The translations under genes and the position numbers were made by a program. Under the pieces are notes generated by a model. It was given only the letters and a program-made list of their open reading frames with translations, did no database searches and was not told the DNA's origin. A stretch of DNA of 64,000 bases from Gammaproteobacteria bacterium (GTDB lineage: Bacteria > Pseudomonadota > Gammaproteobacteria > Burkholderiales > Gallionellaceae): positions 29,665 through 93,664 of the forward strand of contig JAHJQE010000096.1 of NCBI GenBank assembly GCA_018819205.1, written 5' to 3'. Positions 36,271 through 45,206 of the stretch are shown here, piece after piece (position 1 is the first letter of the stretch; every line of letters begins with the position of its first letter).

Positions 36271-37089
36271 TTATTTCTTGTACATCCAGGGGAAGTTCCT
36301 GCGATGCAGCCAGCGGAACAACTGGTCTATGGTCAGACCGATGAGGCCGATCAAAATGATGCCGGCGAAGATCTTGTCGGTCTGCATGAAGCGCTGTGCG
36401 CGCAGGATGGAATAGCCGAGGCCGGAGTTGGCGGCGACCAGCTCAGCCACCACCAGATAGGTCCACGCCCAGCCCATGGTCACGCGCAAGGTGTCGAGCA
36501 AGGCGGGCTTGGCCGACGGCACGATCACCAGCGACACGATCTCGCCACGGCTCGCGCCCATGGTCTGCGCCGCCTCGATCTGGGTGATGGGCACGCGGCG
36601 CACGTCTTCGGCCACCATCAGCACCATCTGGAAGAAAGTGCCGATGAAGATGATGGCGATCTTGGAGCTCTCGTCGATACCGACCCACAACATCACCAGC
36701 GGGATGAAGGCGACGGCGGGCATGTAGCGGATGAAGTCGGTGAGCGGCTCCAGCATGGCCTGCACCGGACGGTAGGTGCCGATCATCAGGCCGATAGGAA
36801 TGGCCAGCACAGCGGACAAGGCAAAGCCGGCCATGACGCGATAGGTGCTGATCCAGATGTCGTGCGACAGCTCGTCATCCATGAACCAGGTGTAGGCACG
36901 GGACACCACTTCCATCGGCCCCGGCATGAACACCTTGTCCATCCAGCCGCTGACCGAAAGCCCCCACCATGCGGCCAGCGGAACCAGCATGCCGAACAGC
37001 GCGAACAGCAGATAGGTGCGGCGGCTCAACTCTCCGCGTATCACCCAGAGACTGTCCCACCTAGCGAGAATCTTGTTACGTGACGACAT
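36271..37089 (-). CDS. ABC transporter permease, NitT/TauT type
   Basis: A 272-residue inner-membrane subunit with about six transmembrane segments and the EAA loop (MGASRGEIVSLVIVPSAKPALLDTLR) that contacts the ATPase. It resembles TauC/SsuC-like permeases. It is the first gene of the guanidine operon, with CAGGAG 6 bases before the ATG. Its ribosome-binding site lies right behind the terminator-like hairpin of the guanidine-I riboswitch, so its expression should be the first to respond to ligand. Confidence 0.93.
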   Translation of the reverse strand: MSSRNKILARWDSLWVIRGELSRRTYLLFALFGMLVPLAAWWGLSVSGWMDKVFMPGPMEVVSRAYTWFMDDELSHDIWISTYRVMAGFALSAVLAIPIGLMIGTYRPVQAMLEPLTDFIRYMPAVAFIPLVMLWVGIDESSKIAIIFIGTFFQMVLMVAEDVRRVPITQIEAAQTMGASRGEIVSLVIVPSAKPALLDTLRVTMGWAWTYLVVAELVAANSGLGYSILRAQRFMQTDKIFAGIILIGLIGLTIDQLFRWLHRRNFPWMYKK

Positions 37090-37105
37090 GACACACTCCT
37101 GAAAA

Positions 37106-37159
37106 TATCAAAGCCCGGGAGGGTGCCAACCGTAACGTGGTCACAACCTCCCGGGCTTT
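37106..37159 (-). terminator. Expression platform of the guanidine-I riboswitch
   Basis: On the minus strand the last bases of the aptamer (AAAGCCCGGGAGG, 37159-37147) pair perfectly over 13 bp with CCTCCCGGGCTTT at 37122-37110, followed by GATATTTT. The hairpin and the ligand-bound aptamer compete for the same strand. Without guanidine the hairpin should form and stop transcription. The T-run is imperfect, so part of the effect may be blockage of the adjacent ribosome-binding site. Confidence 0.8.
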
Positions 37160-37247
37160 TATCCCTCCGTGGAGCCTTGTCTCCGACAAGACCGAGCACT
37201 CTCGGACCAGACATCGCCAACTGACAAGCCAACGATCGGAACCCTAG
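37147..37247 (-). promoter_or_regulatory. Guanidine-I (ykkC) riboswitch aptamer
   Basis: On the minus strand the conserved blocks of the ykkC class 1 aptamer occur in order and spacing: CTAGGGTTCCG at 37247-37237, TCTGGTCCGAGAG near 37212-37200, and ACGG with GGGATAAAAGCCCGGGAG at the 3' end. These are the nucleotides that build the guanidinium pocket. The element lies about 60 bases upstream of the ABC permease ATG and heads the operon for guanidine uptake and breakdown. It is normally an 'on' switch. Confidence 0.96.
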
Positions 37248-37296
37248 TTCTCACAAGTGACTGATCGACATGATCAGCACCCTCGCTGGCTATACA

Positions 37297-37311
37297 GCAG
37301 GATGTGTGCCA
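37297..37311 (-). promoter_or_regulatory. Sigma-54 promoter of the guanidine operon
   Basis: TGGCACA-N4-CTGC on the minus strand keeps the invariant GG and GC at 10-base spacing; the -24 half is perfect and -12 has CTGC in place of TTGC. A start near 37285 leaves about 38 bases before the aptamer. It implies that nitrogen limitation is needed as well as guanidine. Upstream, GCAC and GTGC half sites occur at 37395 and 37411, but they are not at standard NtrC spacing. Confidence 0.65.
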
Positions 37312-37455
37312 GCTTCTTCATGCTTGTAGATACAGCGGGTTACGTAATGACGGGATATAGGTTTGCCTGATAGCAGTGCATGGGAAGGGGCTGCGCACCA
37401 GAAGTGGGCGGTGCAGTTTCCGTATGAGGCAGGGCTATCGAAGATCGCGGGCTGT
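37312..37455. other. Noncoding region upstream of the guanidine operon
   Basis: About 145 bases with no open frame of convincing quality. It may carry the enhancer for the sigma-54 promoter: an imperfect GCAC-N7-GGGC lies at 37395-37409. Nothing else was recognised. Confidence 0.4.
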
Positions 37456-37482
37456 GTAGGTTGGGCGCAACGTTACCCAACA
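37456..37482. repeat. Short dispersed palindrome (GTAGGTTGGG...CCCAAC)
   Basis: GTTGGG and CCCAAC arms about 10 bases apart. Palindromes beginning GTAGGTTGGG occur scattered in many bacterial genomes as small intergenic repeats; only one copy is in this window, so the repeat status here is from general knowledge. Confidence 0.5.
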
Positions 37483-37497
37483 AAAGACAACACCCGG

Positions 37498-37545
37498 ACC
37501 GTTCGTCCTGAGTAGGCGTAGCCGTATCGAAGGATGGGCGAAGCC
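37498..37545. repeat. REP-type palindrome (GTTCGTCCTGAG...CGAAGGATGGGC)
   Basis: The pair CGTTCGTCCTGAG (37500-37512) and ATCGAAGGATGGGCG (37526-37540), separated by a short GC-rich centre, is a familiar repetitive extragenic palindrome in proteobacteria. It lies between the kinase terminator and the guanidine operon promoter. It is the only copy seen here. Confidence 0.6.
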
Positions 37546-37562
37546 CGCAGGTCTGCAAAGTC

Positions 37563-37591
37563 AAAACCGTCGGGGGTTGCCCGACGGTTTT
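37563..37591 (-). terminator. Bidirectional terminator after the Ser/Thr kinase gene
   Basis: A perfect 12-bp stem (AAAACCGTCGGG / CCCGACGGTTTT) with a 5-base loop and T-runs on both strands. It ends minus-strand transcription from the kinase gene before the guanidine operon promoter, showing that the operon is an independent unit. Confidence 0.9.
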
Positions 37592-37622
37592 GATTTTGAA
37601 GTTAAAGTGAAGACAAAAACTT

Positions 37623-38600
37623 TCACCCGCCTCCATAAGTATCCGGCACCGTACTCCTGGAAAACCCGCTCCTTGAAAACACACTGCGCGAGAACACTCT
37701 GGACTGCGACATGTAATTCGACAACTCGGCCTGTGTGTTCATACTGAAGCCGCGGTACAAGTCCATGTCGTAGTCGCTCGCTTCGATCAGCTGGATCGCC
37801 TTGTTCAGATCAGCGATGAATTCATCCCAGTTGGCATAGCGTTCGGCCGGGTTCTTTTGCATGGCGCGTTCGACCACGTCGGTGAGCACTTTGGGCAGTG
37901 CCTTGCGCCAGGTGTCGATGGGGGTGATGGGGAAGTTCAGGATCGCGATACGGGCGTCGAACTGGTTGTCCGCTTCGAAGGTGTGGTGGCCAGTCAATAG
38001 CCGGTACAGCACGGCACCCAGCGAGTAGATGTCAGAGCGCTGATCCAGCGCTTCGCCTTCGATCTGCTCCGGCGACATATAGGCCAGGCTGCCGGCCACC
38101 ACGGCGCCCATCTCGCTGACCGGGATGGCGCAGCCGAAGTCGGCCAGTTTGGCGACACCGTTGGGCATGAGGATGATGTTGCCGGGTTTGACGTCGCGGT
38201 GCACCACGCCCATTTCTGCCGCATATTTCAATGCCTCGGCCACTTGCGCGGTGACGGAGAGCACCTTGTCCAATGGCAGCAGGTTCTCGACCTTGTCGTG
38301 CCGGTCCAGCGGCTTGCCATTGATGTATTCCATCACCAGATAGGCACCGGTCGGTTCGTTCAGGTCGGCATCGATGACGCGCACGATGTTGCGGTGCTGC
38401 ATCCTGTGGCCGAGTTCGACCTCGGCGGTGAACATGGATTTGTGCAGCTCGGACTGGCTGGCACGGCGCAACTGCTTGAGCGCGACCGAGGCATAGGAGC
38501 CGTCGCGCAGGGCGAGATAGACGTTGGAAGTGGCGCCTTCGCCCAGTTCGCGCACGATGGAATAGGGGCCGATACGGAGGATGGGCGGGCTTACTGACAT
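37623..38600 (-). CDS. Serine/threonine protein kinase
   Basis: A 325-residue Hanks-type kinase without a membrane segment. Present are the glycine-rich loop (RELGEGATSNVYLAL), the VAIK-like lysine (SVALKQL), the catalytic loop HRDVKPGN, the DFG motif (LADFGCAIP) and the APE-region equivalent (GSLAYMSPEQ). The C-terminal 60 residues are Ser/Arg-rich (SRSVFSRSGFSRSTVP) and could be an autophosphorylated tail. No phosphatase gene is next to it. The FHA-cyclase at 1.9 kb is a conceivable partner, with no direct evidence. It ends at a strong terminator. Confidence 0.93.
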   Translation of the reverse strand: MSVSPPILRIGPYSIVRELGEGATSNVYLALRDGSYASVALKQLRRASQSELHKSMFTAEVELGHRMQHRNIVRVIDADLNEPTGAYLVMEYINGKPLDRHDKVENLLPLDKVLSVTAQVAEALKYAAEMGVVHRDVKPGNIILMPNGVAKLADFGCAIPVSEMGAVVAGSLAYMSPEQIEGEALDQRSDIYSLGAVLYRLLTGHHTFEADNQFDARIAILNFPITPIDTWRKALPKVLTDVVERAMQKNPAERYANWDEFIADLNKAIQLIEASDYDMDLYRGFSMNTQAELSNYMSQSRVFSRSVFSRSGFSRSTVPDTYGGG

Positions 38601-38698
38601 GCGGGCGCGATAGGCATTAAGCGGTAAATGAATTCTAACGGTGCCATAGAGTAGGCATCGCCTGAATTAGTTTCCGACGATCCGCAATTGAAGCAAGG

Positions 38699-39652
38699 TC
38701 AGGCAGCGATCTCTACCCGGTTGCGGCCGCTCTCTTTAGCGCGATATAGCGCCTCATCGGCTTGGGCGAAGCTTGATTCCAGATCGTCCTCGTCGTCGAT
38801 GGAGGCGATGCCGCTGGAAACAGTGATCTTGAAAGCCACGCCGTTGCTCACCAACTCATTGGCCGCGACCATCTGGCGTAGACGCTCGGCGATAGAACGT
38901 GCTTCCTTCAGTCCGGTATCCGGCAGCAGGATGGCGAACTCTTCACCGCCATAGCGCACCAGCAGGTCATGCGGGCGCAGGTTGTGCTGCATGATGTAAG
39001 CCAGCGATTTCAACGCCGCATCGCCGACCAGATGGCCATAGCTGTCGTTGACGTTTTTGAAATGATCTATATCCAGCACCATCACCGCACTATGCTGCTT
39101 GTTAAGTGCACAACGGTGCAGCACGCGCGGAAAAGCGTCGCTCATCCAGCGCCGGTTATGCACGCCGGTGAGCGCGTCGACGGTGGCCTGATGTTCATAT
39201 TGCGCGCGCTGGTTGTGCGAGGAGATGAGGGCGGAATTGTCGTGGCGCATACGCCCGGCGATGATGGCAAGCAGGTTGCGCGCCACGTCGTGCGACTGGT
39301 CCACCAGCGACCACACCGTGTCGTGCGGCACCGCCAGCACACGCGTGGGTTTGGCGGCGACCACCAGTGCGGAAGGGTTCTTGCCGTCCACCAGTGATAT
39401 CTCGCCGGTGCATTCGCCGGCCACCAGCGAGGCATGTTCCATCGTCTGCTGTGCAGCCAGATGAACGCGCAGTTCACCTTCCAGGATGAGATACAGCCAG
39501 GTGTTGGGAACTTCCGGCTGCAGCAGCTTCTCGCCGGTGGCAAGAGTCCGCACCTGGCTGCGTTCCATCATGTACTCGACACTGGTGAAGTCTACGTTGT
39601 GGAACAGCAGGTTCTGCGCGGTCAGCGCGCGATCACGATCCAGATTTTCCAT
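38699..39652 (-). CDS. Cyclic-nucleotide-binding-domain diguanylate cyclase
   Basis: A 317-residue cytoplasmic protein. Residues about 15-130 form a cNMP-binding/CRP-like sensor domain (LILEGELRVHL, then GECTGEISLVDG), and residues about 160-317 a GGDEF domain with the active-site motif GGEEF. An inhibitory I-site (RPHD) is placed exactly five residues before GGEEF, so the enzyme should make cyclic di-GMP and be inhibited by it. The N-terminal domain may sense cAMP or another ligand. A class III cyclase is encoded at 1.9 kb, but a link is only suggestive. It lies 21 bases downstream of purU. Confidence 0.93.
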   Translation of the reverse strand: MENLDRDRALTAQNLLFHNVDFTSVEYMMERSQVRTLATGEKLLQPEVPNTWLYLILEGELRVHLAAQQTMEHASLVAGECTGEISLVDGKNPSALVVAAKPTRVLAVPHDTVWSLVDQSHDVARNLLAIIAGRMRHDNSALISSHNQRAQYEHQATVDALTGVHNRRWMSDAFPRVLHRCALNKQHSAVMVLDIDHFKNVNDSYGHLVGDAALKSLAYIMQHNLRPHDLLVRYGGEEFAILLPDTGLKEARSIAERLRQMVAANELVSNGVAFKITVSSGIASIDDEDDLESSFAQADEALYRAKESGRNRVEIAA

Positions 39653-39673
39653 AGCCCCCTCCGGCTTGATGAA

Positions 39674-40531
39674 TCAACGGAATACGATGGTCTTGTTGCC
39701 GCACACCAGCACGCGGTCCTCCACATGGTAACGCAGGCCGCGCGCCAGCACGGTCTTCTCGATATCGCGCCCGTAGCGCACCAGATCGTCCGGCGTGTCG
39801 CCGTGGTCGATGCGCACCGTGTCCTGTTCGATGATGGGGCCGGCGTCCAGTTCGTCAGTGACATAGTGGCAGGTGGCGCCGATCAGCTTCACGCCGCGCT
39901 GGTAGGCCTGATGGTAGGGCTTGGCACCGACGAAGGAGGGCAGGAAGCTGTGGTGGATGTTGATGACGCGGCCCGGATAACGCTGGCACAACCAGGGCGG
40001 CAGGATCTGCATGAAGCGCGCCAGCACCATGGCATCGCCGCGATGCTGGTCGAACAGGGCGGCGATGTGCTGGAACGCCTCCTCCTTGTTGCCGCTCATG
40101 TCGACATGTATGAAGGGGATGCCGTGCCATTCGACGAAGCTGCGCAAGTCCTCGTGGTTGGAGATGACGCAGGGGATGTCCACCTGCAGTTCGCCGCTGC
40201 GCCAGCGGTGCAACAGATCGTCCAGACAGTGGTCCTGCTTGCTCACCAGCACCACCAGCCGCTTCTTGTTGGCGGAATCGGTCAGCTGCCATGTCATGTT
40301 GAATTCGCCCGCCAGCGGTTTGAACTTCTCGCGGAACGTCGCCGCATCGAACGGCAATGAATCCGCGCGCATCTCCTGACGCATGAAGAAGCGCTGCGCG
40401 TCCTGTTCGGTGTGATAGCTCGCCTCGGTGATGAAGCCGCCGTGTTCTGCGATGAAGCCGGTGACAGCAGCGATGATGCCGGAACGGTCGGGGCAGGTGA
40501 TGGTGAGGGTGTAGCGATGCGTGTTGCTCAT
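39674..40531 (-). CDS. purU: Formyltetrahydrofolate deformylase
   Basis: This 285-residue enzyme hydrolyses 10-formyl-tetrahydrofolate to formate and tetrahydrofolate, balancing one-carbon pools and feeding formate to PurT. The N-terminal ACT domain (YTLTITCPDRSGIIAAVTGFI) is followed by a formyltransferase domain with the catalytic block NIHHSFLPSF. Length matches E. coli PurU (280). It precedes the diguanylate cyclase gene on the same strand; no functional tie between them is apparent. Confidence 0.95.
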   Translation of the reverse strand: MSNTHRYTLTITCPDRSGIIAAVTGFIAEHGGFITEASYHTEQDAQRFFMRQEMRADSLPFDAATFREKFKPLAGEFNMTWQLTDSANKKRLVVLVSKQDHCLDDLLHRWRSGELQVDIPCVISNHEDLRSFVEWHGIPFIHVDMSGNKEEAFQHIAALFDQHRGDAMVLARFMQILPPWLCQRYPGRVINIHHSFLPSFVGAKPYHQAYQRGVKLIGATCHYVTDELDAGPIIEQDTVRIDHGDTPDDLVRYGRDIEKTVLARGLRYHVEDRVLVCGNKTIVFR

Positions 40532-40619
40532 GCGGCGACTCCTGATGTCAGTCCGCAGATTCTAACGGATATCCCTCGCGTGGATGCACCCACGGCTAAG
40601 GATGCGTCGTGCTATGGGA

Positions 40620-41423
40620 TCAACGATACGCGTGCGGCAACGGTTCGACCACGACCTGCTTGCCCCACAACTGGGACACGATGCGCGCAGCTTGCTCGGC
40701 ATCGCCGCTGGTGTAGAAGCTTTCGCTGCCGGCCACCCCCTGCATCTCGCATGGTGACAGCTCGCTATCGACACGGCGCTTGAGTTCACGCGCGACGGCT
40801 GCGCCGGTGTCGATCAGTGTGATCTGTTCACCCACCACTTCGCGGATCAGCGGCGCAAGAAAAGGATAGTGCGTGCAACCGAGGATGAAAGTGTCCGCCC
40901 CGGCTGCCAGCAAGGGTGCGGTGTAGCGTTCCACCAGACTTCGCGCTTCAACGCTGTGCAATTCGTCACGCTCGACCAGTTCGACCAGTCCGGGGCAGCC
41001 CTGCGTGACGATCTTCACATTCCCGGCATATTTATCCAGCAGCGCGGCAAAACGTGCACTCTCCAGCGTACCCACGGTTGCCAGCACGCCCACCACATTG
41101 CTTCTGGTCGCGGCGACTGCCGGTTTGACGGCGGGCTCCATGCCGATGAACGGGATATTGCTGAACTGTTTGCGCAAGGGCAGGGCGGCGGCGGCCGTCG
41201 CGGTATTGCAGGCGATGACGATGGCTTCCGCTCCCTGGCTGAGCAGGAAGCGCGTCAGCGCCATGGAACGCGCTTCGATATAAGCGGCCGATCTGCCGCC
41301 GTAAGGGACATGGGCTGAATCGGCGACGTAGATCAGCCTGGCTTCCGGCAGCGCATCACGAATGTGGTGCAGAACGGAGAGTCCGCCCACACCCGAATCG
41401 AACACGCCGATGGTTCTGACCAC
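40620..41423 (-). CDS. murI: Glutamate racemase
   Basis: This 267-residue cofactor-independent racemase makes D-glutamate for peptidoglycan. Both catalytic cysteines are present in their motifs: IACNTATAAAL in the first half and LGCTHYPFL in the second. The N-terminus IGVFDSGVGGLSVL is typical. It begins 12 bases downstream of the ABC-F gene and is probably co-transcribed with it. Confidence 0.96.
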   Translation of the reverse strand: MVRTIGVFDSGVGGLSVLHHIRDALPEARLIYVADSAHVPYGGRSAAYIEARSMALTRFLLSQGAEAIVIACNTATAAAALPLRKQFSNIPFIGMEPAVKPAVAATRSNVVGVLATVGTLESARFAALLDKYAGNVKIVTQGCPGLVELVERDELHSVEARSLVERYTAPLLAAGADTFILGCTHYPFLAPLIREVVGEQITLIDTGAAVARELKRRVDSELSPCEMQGVAGSESFYTSGDAEQAARIVSQLWGKQVVVEPLPHAYR

Positions 41424-41435
41424 GATCGCCCTTCG

Positions 41436-43034
41436 TTACTCTTCGGCGCCCTGACTGCGCAGGTACTCTTCATAAGTACCGTGGTAATCGGTCACGCCCT
41501 TGTCGGAGATCTCGATGATGCGCGTGGCCAGCGAGGACACGAACTCACGGTCATGGGAGACGAATATCAGGGTGCCCTTGAACAGGTCGAGCGCGGTGTT
41601 GAGCGATTCGATGGCTTCCATGTCCATGTGGTTGGTCGGTTCGTCCATCAGCAGCACGTTGGGCTTGGCCAGCATCAGCTTGCCGAACAGCATGCGGCCT
41701 TTCTCGCCGCCGGACAGCACCTTCACGCGCTTCTTCACGTCGTCGCCGGAGAACAGCAAACGGCCCAGCGTGCCACGTACCACCTGGTCATCGTCGGACG
41801 GCCCGCGCCAGTCGGTCATCCATTCCATCATCACTTTGTCTTCGGCGAAATCGTGCGCATGGTCCTGCGCGTAGTAGCCGAGCTTGGCCTTCTCCGCCCA
41901 CTTTATGCTGCCGGTATCCGGCTCCAGATCGCCCGCCAGACAGCGCAGCAAGGTGGTCTTACCGATACCGTTGGGGCCGATGATGGCCACCTTCTCGCCC
42001 GCGTCGATGCGGAAGTTCACATTGGAGAACAGCACGCGGTCGTAGCCTTTGGCCATATGCTGCACTTCCACCGCCGTGCGGTGCAGCTTCTCGCGCTCGT
42101 CGTATTCGAAGCGGATGAAGGGGTACTGACGGCTTGAAGGTTTGATGTCCTCGATCTTGATCTTGTCGATCTGGCGCGCGCGCGAAGTGGCCTGCTTGGC
42201 CTTGGAGGCGTTGGCCGAGAAACGCGCCACGAACGCCTTCAGTTCGGCGACCTTTTCCTTGGCCTTGGCATTGTCCGCCGACTGCTGCTCACGCGCCTGC
42301 GTGGAGGCCAGCATGTAATCGTTGTAGTTGCCCGGATAGACGGTGATCTTGCCAAAATCCAGGTCGGCCATGTGTGTGCACACGCTGTTCAGGAAGTGGC
42401 GGTCGTGCGAGATGATAACCATGGTGGAGTTGCGCGCGTTGAGTACGTTCTCCAGCCAGCGGATGTTGTTGATGTCCAGGTTGTTGGTCGGCTCGTCCAG
42501 CAGCAGGATGTCCGGATTGGAGAACAGCGCCTGCGCCAGCAGCACACGCAGTTTGAAGCCCGGCGCGACCGCACTCATCGGCCCCTGGTGCAATCCGATA
42601 TCGATGCCCAGACCCAGCAGCAACTCACCCGCGCGCGCTTCGGCGGTGTAACCGTCGTATTCGGCGAAGGTCGCTTCCAGATCGGCCGCGCGCATATAGT
42701 CTTCTTCGCTGGCGTCGGGATTGGCGTAGATCGCGTCGCGCTCGCTCATCGCCTGCCACATCTCGTCGTGGCCCATCAACACCACGTCCAGCACGCGATT
42801 GTCTTCGTACGCGAACTGGTCCTGGCGCAATTTGCCGAGGCGCTCGCCCTTGTCCAGCATGACTTCGCCCGAAGACTGCTCCAGATCGCGGCCCAGGATC
42901 TTCATGAATGTGGACTTGCCGCAGCCGTTGGCACCGATCAAACCGTAACGGTTACCGTCGCCGAATTTGACGGAGACGTTCTCGAACAACGGCTTGGCGC
43001 CGAACTGCATGGTGATGTTTGCTGTAGATAACAT
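41436..43034 (-). CDS. ABC-F family ATPase (YbiT-like)
   Basis: A 532-residue soluble protein with two ABC domains and no membrane part. Walker A motifs are GANGCGKST (about 37-45) and GPNGIGKTT (about 355), with signatures in both halves (LSGGEKGR in the second). A charged linker of about 80 residues ([24 protein letters not shown] and on) joins the domains. The layout matches the YbiT branch of ABC-F translation factors, which act on stalled or starved ribosomes. The first-domain signature is degenerate ([11 protein letters not shown]), as usual for YbiT. Confidence 0.92.
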   Translation of the reverse strand: MLSTANITMQFGAKPLFENVSVKFGDGNRYGLIGANGCGKSTFMKILGRDLEQSSGEVMLDKGERLGKLRQDQFAYEDNRVLDVVLMGHDEMWQAMSERDAIYANPDASEEDYMRAADLEATFAEYDGYTAEARAGELLLGLGIDIGLHQGPMSAVAPGFKLRVLLAQALFSNPDILLLDEPTNNLDINNIRWLENVLNARNSTMVIISHDRHFLNSVCTHMADLDFGKITVYPGNYNDYMLASTQAREQQSADNAKAKEKVAELKAFVARFSANASKAKQATSRARQIDKIKIEDIKPSSRQYPFIRFEYDEREKLHRTAVEVQHMAKGYDRVLFSNVNFRIDAGEKVAIIGPNGIGKTTLLRCLAGDLEPDTGSIKWAEKAKLGYYAQDHAHDFAEDKVMMEWMTDWRGPSDDDQVVRGTLGRLLFSGDDVKKRVKVLSGGEKGRMLFGKLMLAKPNVLLMDEPTNHMDMEAIESLNTALDLFKGTLIFVSHDREFVSSLATRIIEISDKGVTDYHGTYEEYLRSQGAEE

Positions 43035-43143
43035 GGGACTGCCTTTTTTTCGAAGGCGCGCATTCTACCACTGACAGCAGGGTTCGATCCGGTAGCGGCT
43101 GGTTTACACTGCCGCCCTGACCAGAACGACCATTGAGCCGATC

Positions 43144-43848
43144 ATGCAAGAGCAGACCATCAACATTACAAAACTCGTCAACGACAGCAACGACGGACTG
43201 AGCGCGGAAGAGCGCACCGCGCTGAAAAAACAACTCGCCGAGCAATTGCAGGCACTGGACGGTGTGTCTGATGCAGAACCGCTATCCCGCGCCCGCCTGC
43301 AACTGGACGTGGCCGAATCGCTGAATGCACTGGAGCGCGGCAAGGAAGCATGGGACATCGCGCGCGATGCGTTCTTCATTTGCATGCAGCAGGAAGCCTG
43401 GGCGGATGCGGTGGAAGCCTGCGACGTACTGTTCCAGGCGCAGCAACCCGACTCCCTCGCTGCGCTGGGCATGGGCATCTGGCTGTCGGTCACCTTCCCG
43501 GTCGATCCCGAGCTGACGGTCGCCATGCTGATCCACGTGGTGGACGAGACGCCCAACGATTCGGACGGCGCGGCCGTGGCGGCGATCACCGCACGCTATG
43601 TGGTAGACCTGCGCGCCGACGATACCCAGCACGAGAGCCAGAGCTTCCTGGTGAACAACCTGATCGCCATGGTCGCCCAGCGCCACAGCAACGTGCAGGA
43701 TCAGGAAGGACTGGACCGCTGGCTGAACCACCTGCAACTGCGCGACCCGCAGATCTTCCTGCCGCGTCTGGCGACCGTCGTAGAGGCATTGGTCGGCGAC
43801 AAATGGTGGTTCGACCGGGATGTGTTGCGCAGTCGAATACCTGATTGA
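43144..43848 (+). CDS. Hypothetical protein, 234 residues, helical
   Basis: A soluble acidic protein with no signal peptide and no recognised catalytic motif. The N-terminal half is predicted to be helical, with patterns like tetratricopeptide-like helices (ARLQLDVAESLNALERGKEAWDIARDAFF). The frame is intact and codon use matches neighbours, so it is a real gene. It is transcribed divergently from the ABC-F gene (109-base gap) and lies 83 bases ahead of gshA. I do not recognise a characterised family. Confidence 0.7.
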   Translation: MQEQTINITKLVNDSNDGLSAEERTALKKQLAEQLQALDGVSDAEPLSRARLQLDVAESLNALERGKEAWDIARDAFFICMQQEAWADAVEACDVLFQAQQPDSLAALGMGIWLSVTFPVDPELTVAMLIHVVDETPNDSDGAAVAAITARYVVDLRADDTQHESQSFLVNNLIAMVAQRHSNVQDQEGLDRWLNHLQLRDPQIFLPRLATVVEALVGDKWWFDRDVLRSRIPD

Positions 43849-43931
43849 CTGTAGGGGCGTCCCGCCGCCGCCCTCATTTGCCAAGGACTAAATCGGCTAG
43901 AATGCCTGCATCAGTTTCCCGCAGGTAAATC

Positions 43932-45206
43932 ATGGTCCCCCATCTCACCACCGCACTCAAAGGCCCGCTGCTCGATCTGGAGCGGCGCTTCCTGACCAAG
44001 CAGCCCGACATCGAACGCTGGTTCCGCACCCAGTGGCTGGAACACACGGTGCCGTTCTATGCCTCGGTCGATCTGCGCAACTGCGGTTTCAAACTGGCGC
44101 CGGTGGATACCAATCTGTTCCCGGGCGGGTTCAACAATCTGAATCCGGACTTCTTGCCGCTGTGCATCCATGCGGCACAGAGCGCAATCGAGAAGATCTG
44201 CCCCGAGGCGCGCGGTGTACTACTGATCCCCGAGAACCACACGCGCAACCAGTTCTATCTGCAGAACGTGGCGATGCTGGTGCGCGTGTTGCGCCAATCC
44301 GGCCTGAACGTACGCATCGGCAGCCTGCTGCCCGAGATCACACAGCCCACGGACATCCAGCTGACGGATGGCAATACGCTCACGCTGGAGCCGATCACTC
44401 GCAAAGGCAACCGCCTGCTAATCGGCGACTTCGATCCCTGCGTGGTGTTGCTCAACAACGACCTGTCGGCCGGCGTACCTGATCTGTTGCGCAATCTGGA
44501 GCAGAACGTGTTGCCACCGCTGGAGGGCGGCTGGACCACACGCCGCAAGTCGCGCCACTTCGCGGCATATTCTCGCGTCGCACAGGATTTCGGTCAGATG
44601 CTGGGCATCGATCCGTGGCTGATAGACCCATATTTCGATGTGTGCGGCGAGGTGGATTTCCACGCGCGCACCGGCGAGGAATGCCTGGCCGCCAAGGTGG
44701 ACGCCGTGCTGCAGAAGATGCGCGTGAAATATGCCGAGTACGGCGTGAAGGACGAACCGTTCGTGATCGTGAAGGCGGACGCCGGCACCTATGGCATGGG
44801 CATCATGACGGTGAAGGACGCGAGCGAGGTGAAGGACCTGAACCGCAAACAGCGCAACAAGATGGCAGTGGTGAAGGAGGGGCTGTCGGTGTCCGACGTG
44901 CTGGTGCAGGAGGGTGTGTACACCTTCGAACAGATCAACGAGGCCGTGGCCGAACCGGTGGTGTACATGGTGGATCACTTCGTGGTCGGCGGTTTCTATC
45001 GCGTCCACACCGGGCGCGGGGTGGACGAGAACCTGAACGCTCCGGGCATGCATTTCGTGCCGCTGGCGTTCGAGAGCAGTTGCACGCTGCCCAACCCAGA
45101 CCGCGCGCCCGACGATACGCCGAACCGTTTCTATGCCTATGGCGTGGTGGCGCGTCTGGCACTGCTGGCGGCATCGATCGAACTGGAAGAACTGACTGCA
45201 TCATGA
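43932..45206 (+). CDS. gshA: Glutamate-cysteine ligase, proteobacterial type
   Basis: This 424-residue enzyme catalyses the first step of glutathione synthesis. It belongs to the betaproteobacterial GshA family, which is unrelated in sequence to E. coli GshA; typical stretches are FYASVDLRNCGFKLAPVDTNLFPGGFNNL and VIVKADAGTYGMGIMTVKD, which resembles an ATP-grasp core. The stop overlaps the apbE start by 4 bases (ATGA). The gshB partner is not in the window. Confidence 0.92.
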   Translation: MVPHLTTALKGPLLDLERRFLTKQPDIERWFRTQWLEHTVPFYASVDLRNCGFKLAPVDTNLFPGGFNNLNPDFLPLCIHAAQSAIEKICPEARGVLLIPENHTRNQFYLQNVAMLVRVLRQSGLNVRIGSLLPEITQPTDIQLTDGNTLTLEPITRKGNRLLIGDFDPCVVLLNNDLSAGVPDLLRNLEQNVLPPLEGGWTTRRKSRHFAAYSRVAQDFGQMLGIDPWLIDPYFDVCGEVDFHARTGEECLAAKVDAVLQKMRVKYAEYGVKDEPFVIVKADAGTYGMGIMTVKDASEVKDLNRKQRNKMAVVKEGLSVSDVLVQEGVYTFEQINEAVAEPVVYMVDHFVVGGFYRVHTGRGVDENLNAPGMHFVPLAFESSCTLPNPDRAPDDTPNRFYAYGVVARLALLAASIELEELTAS

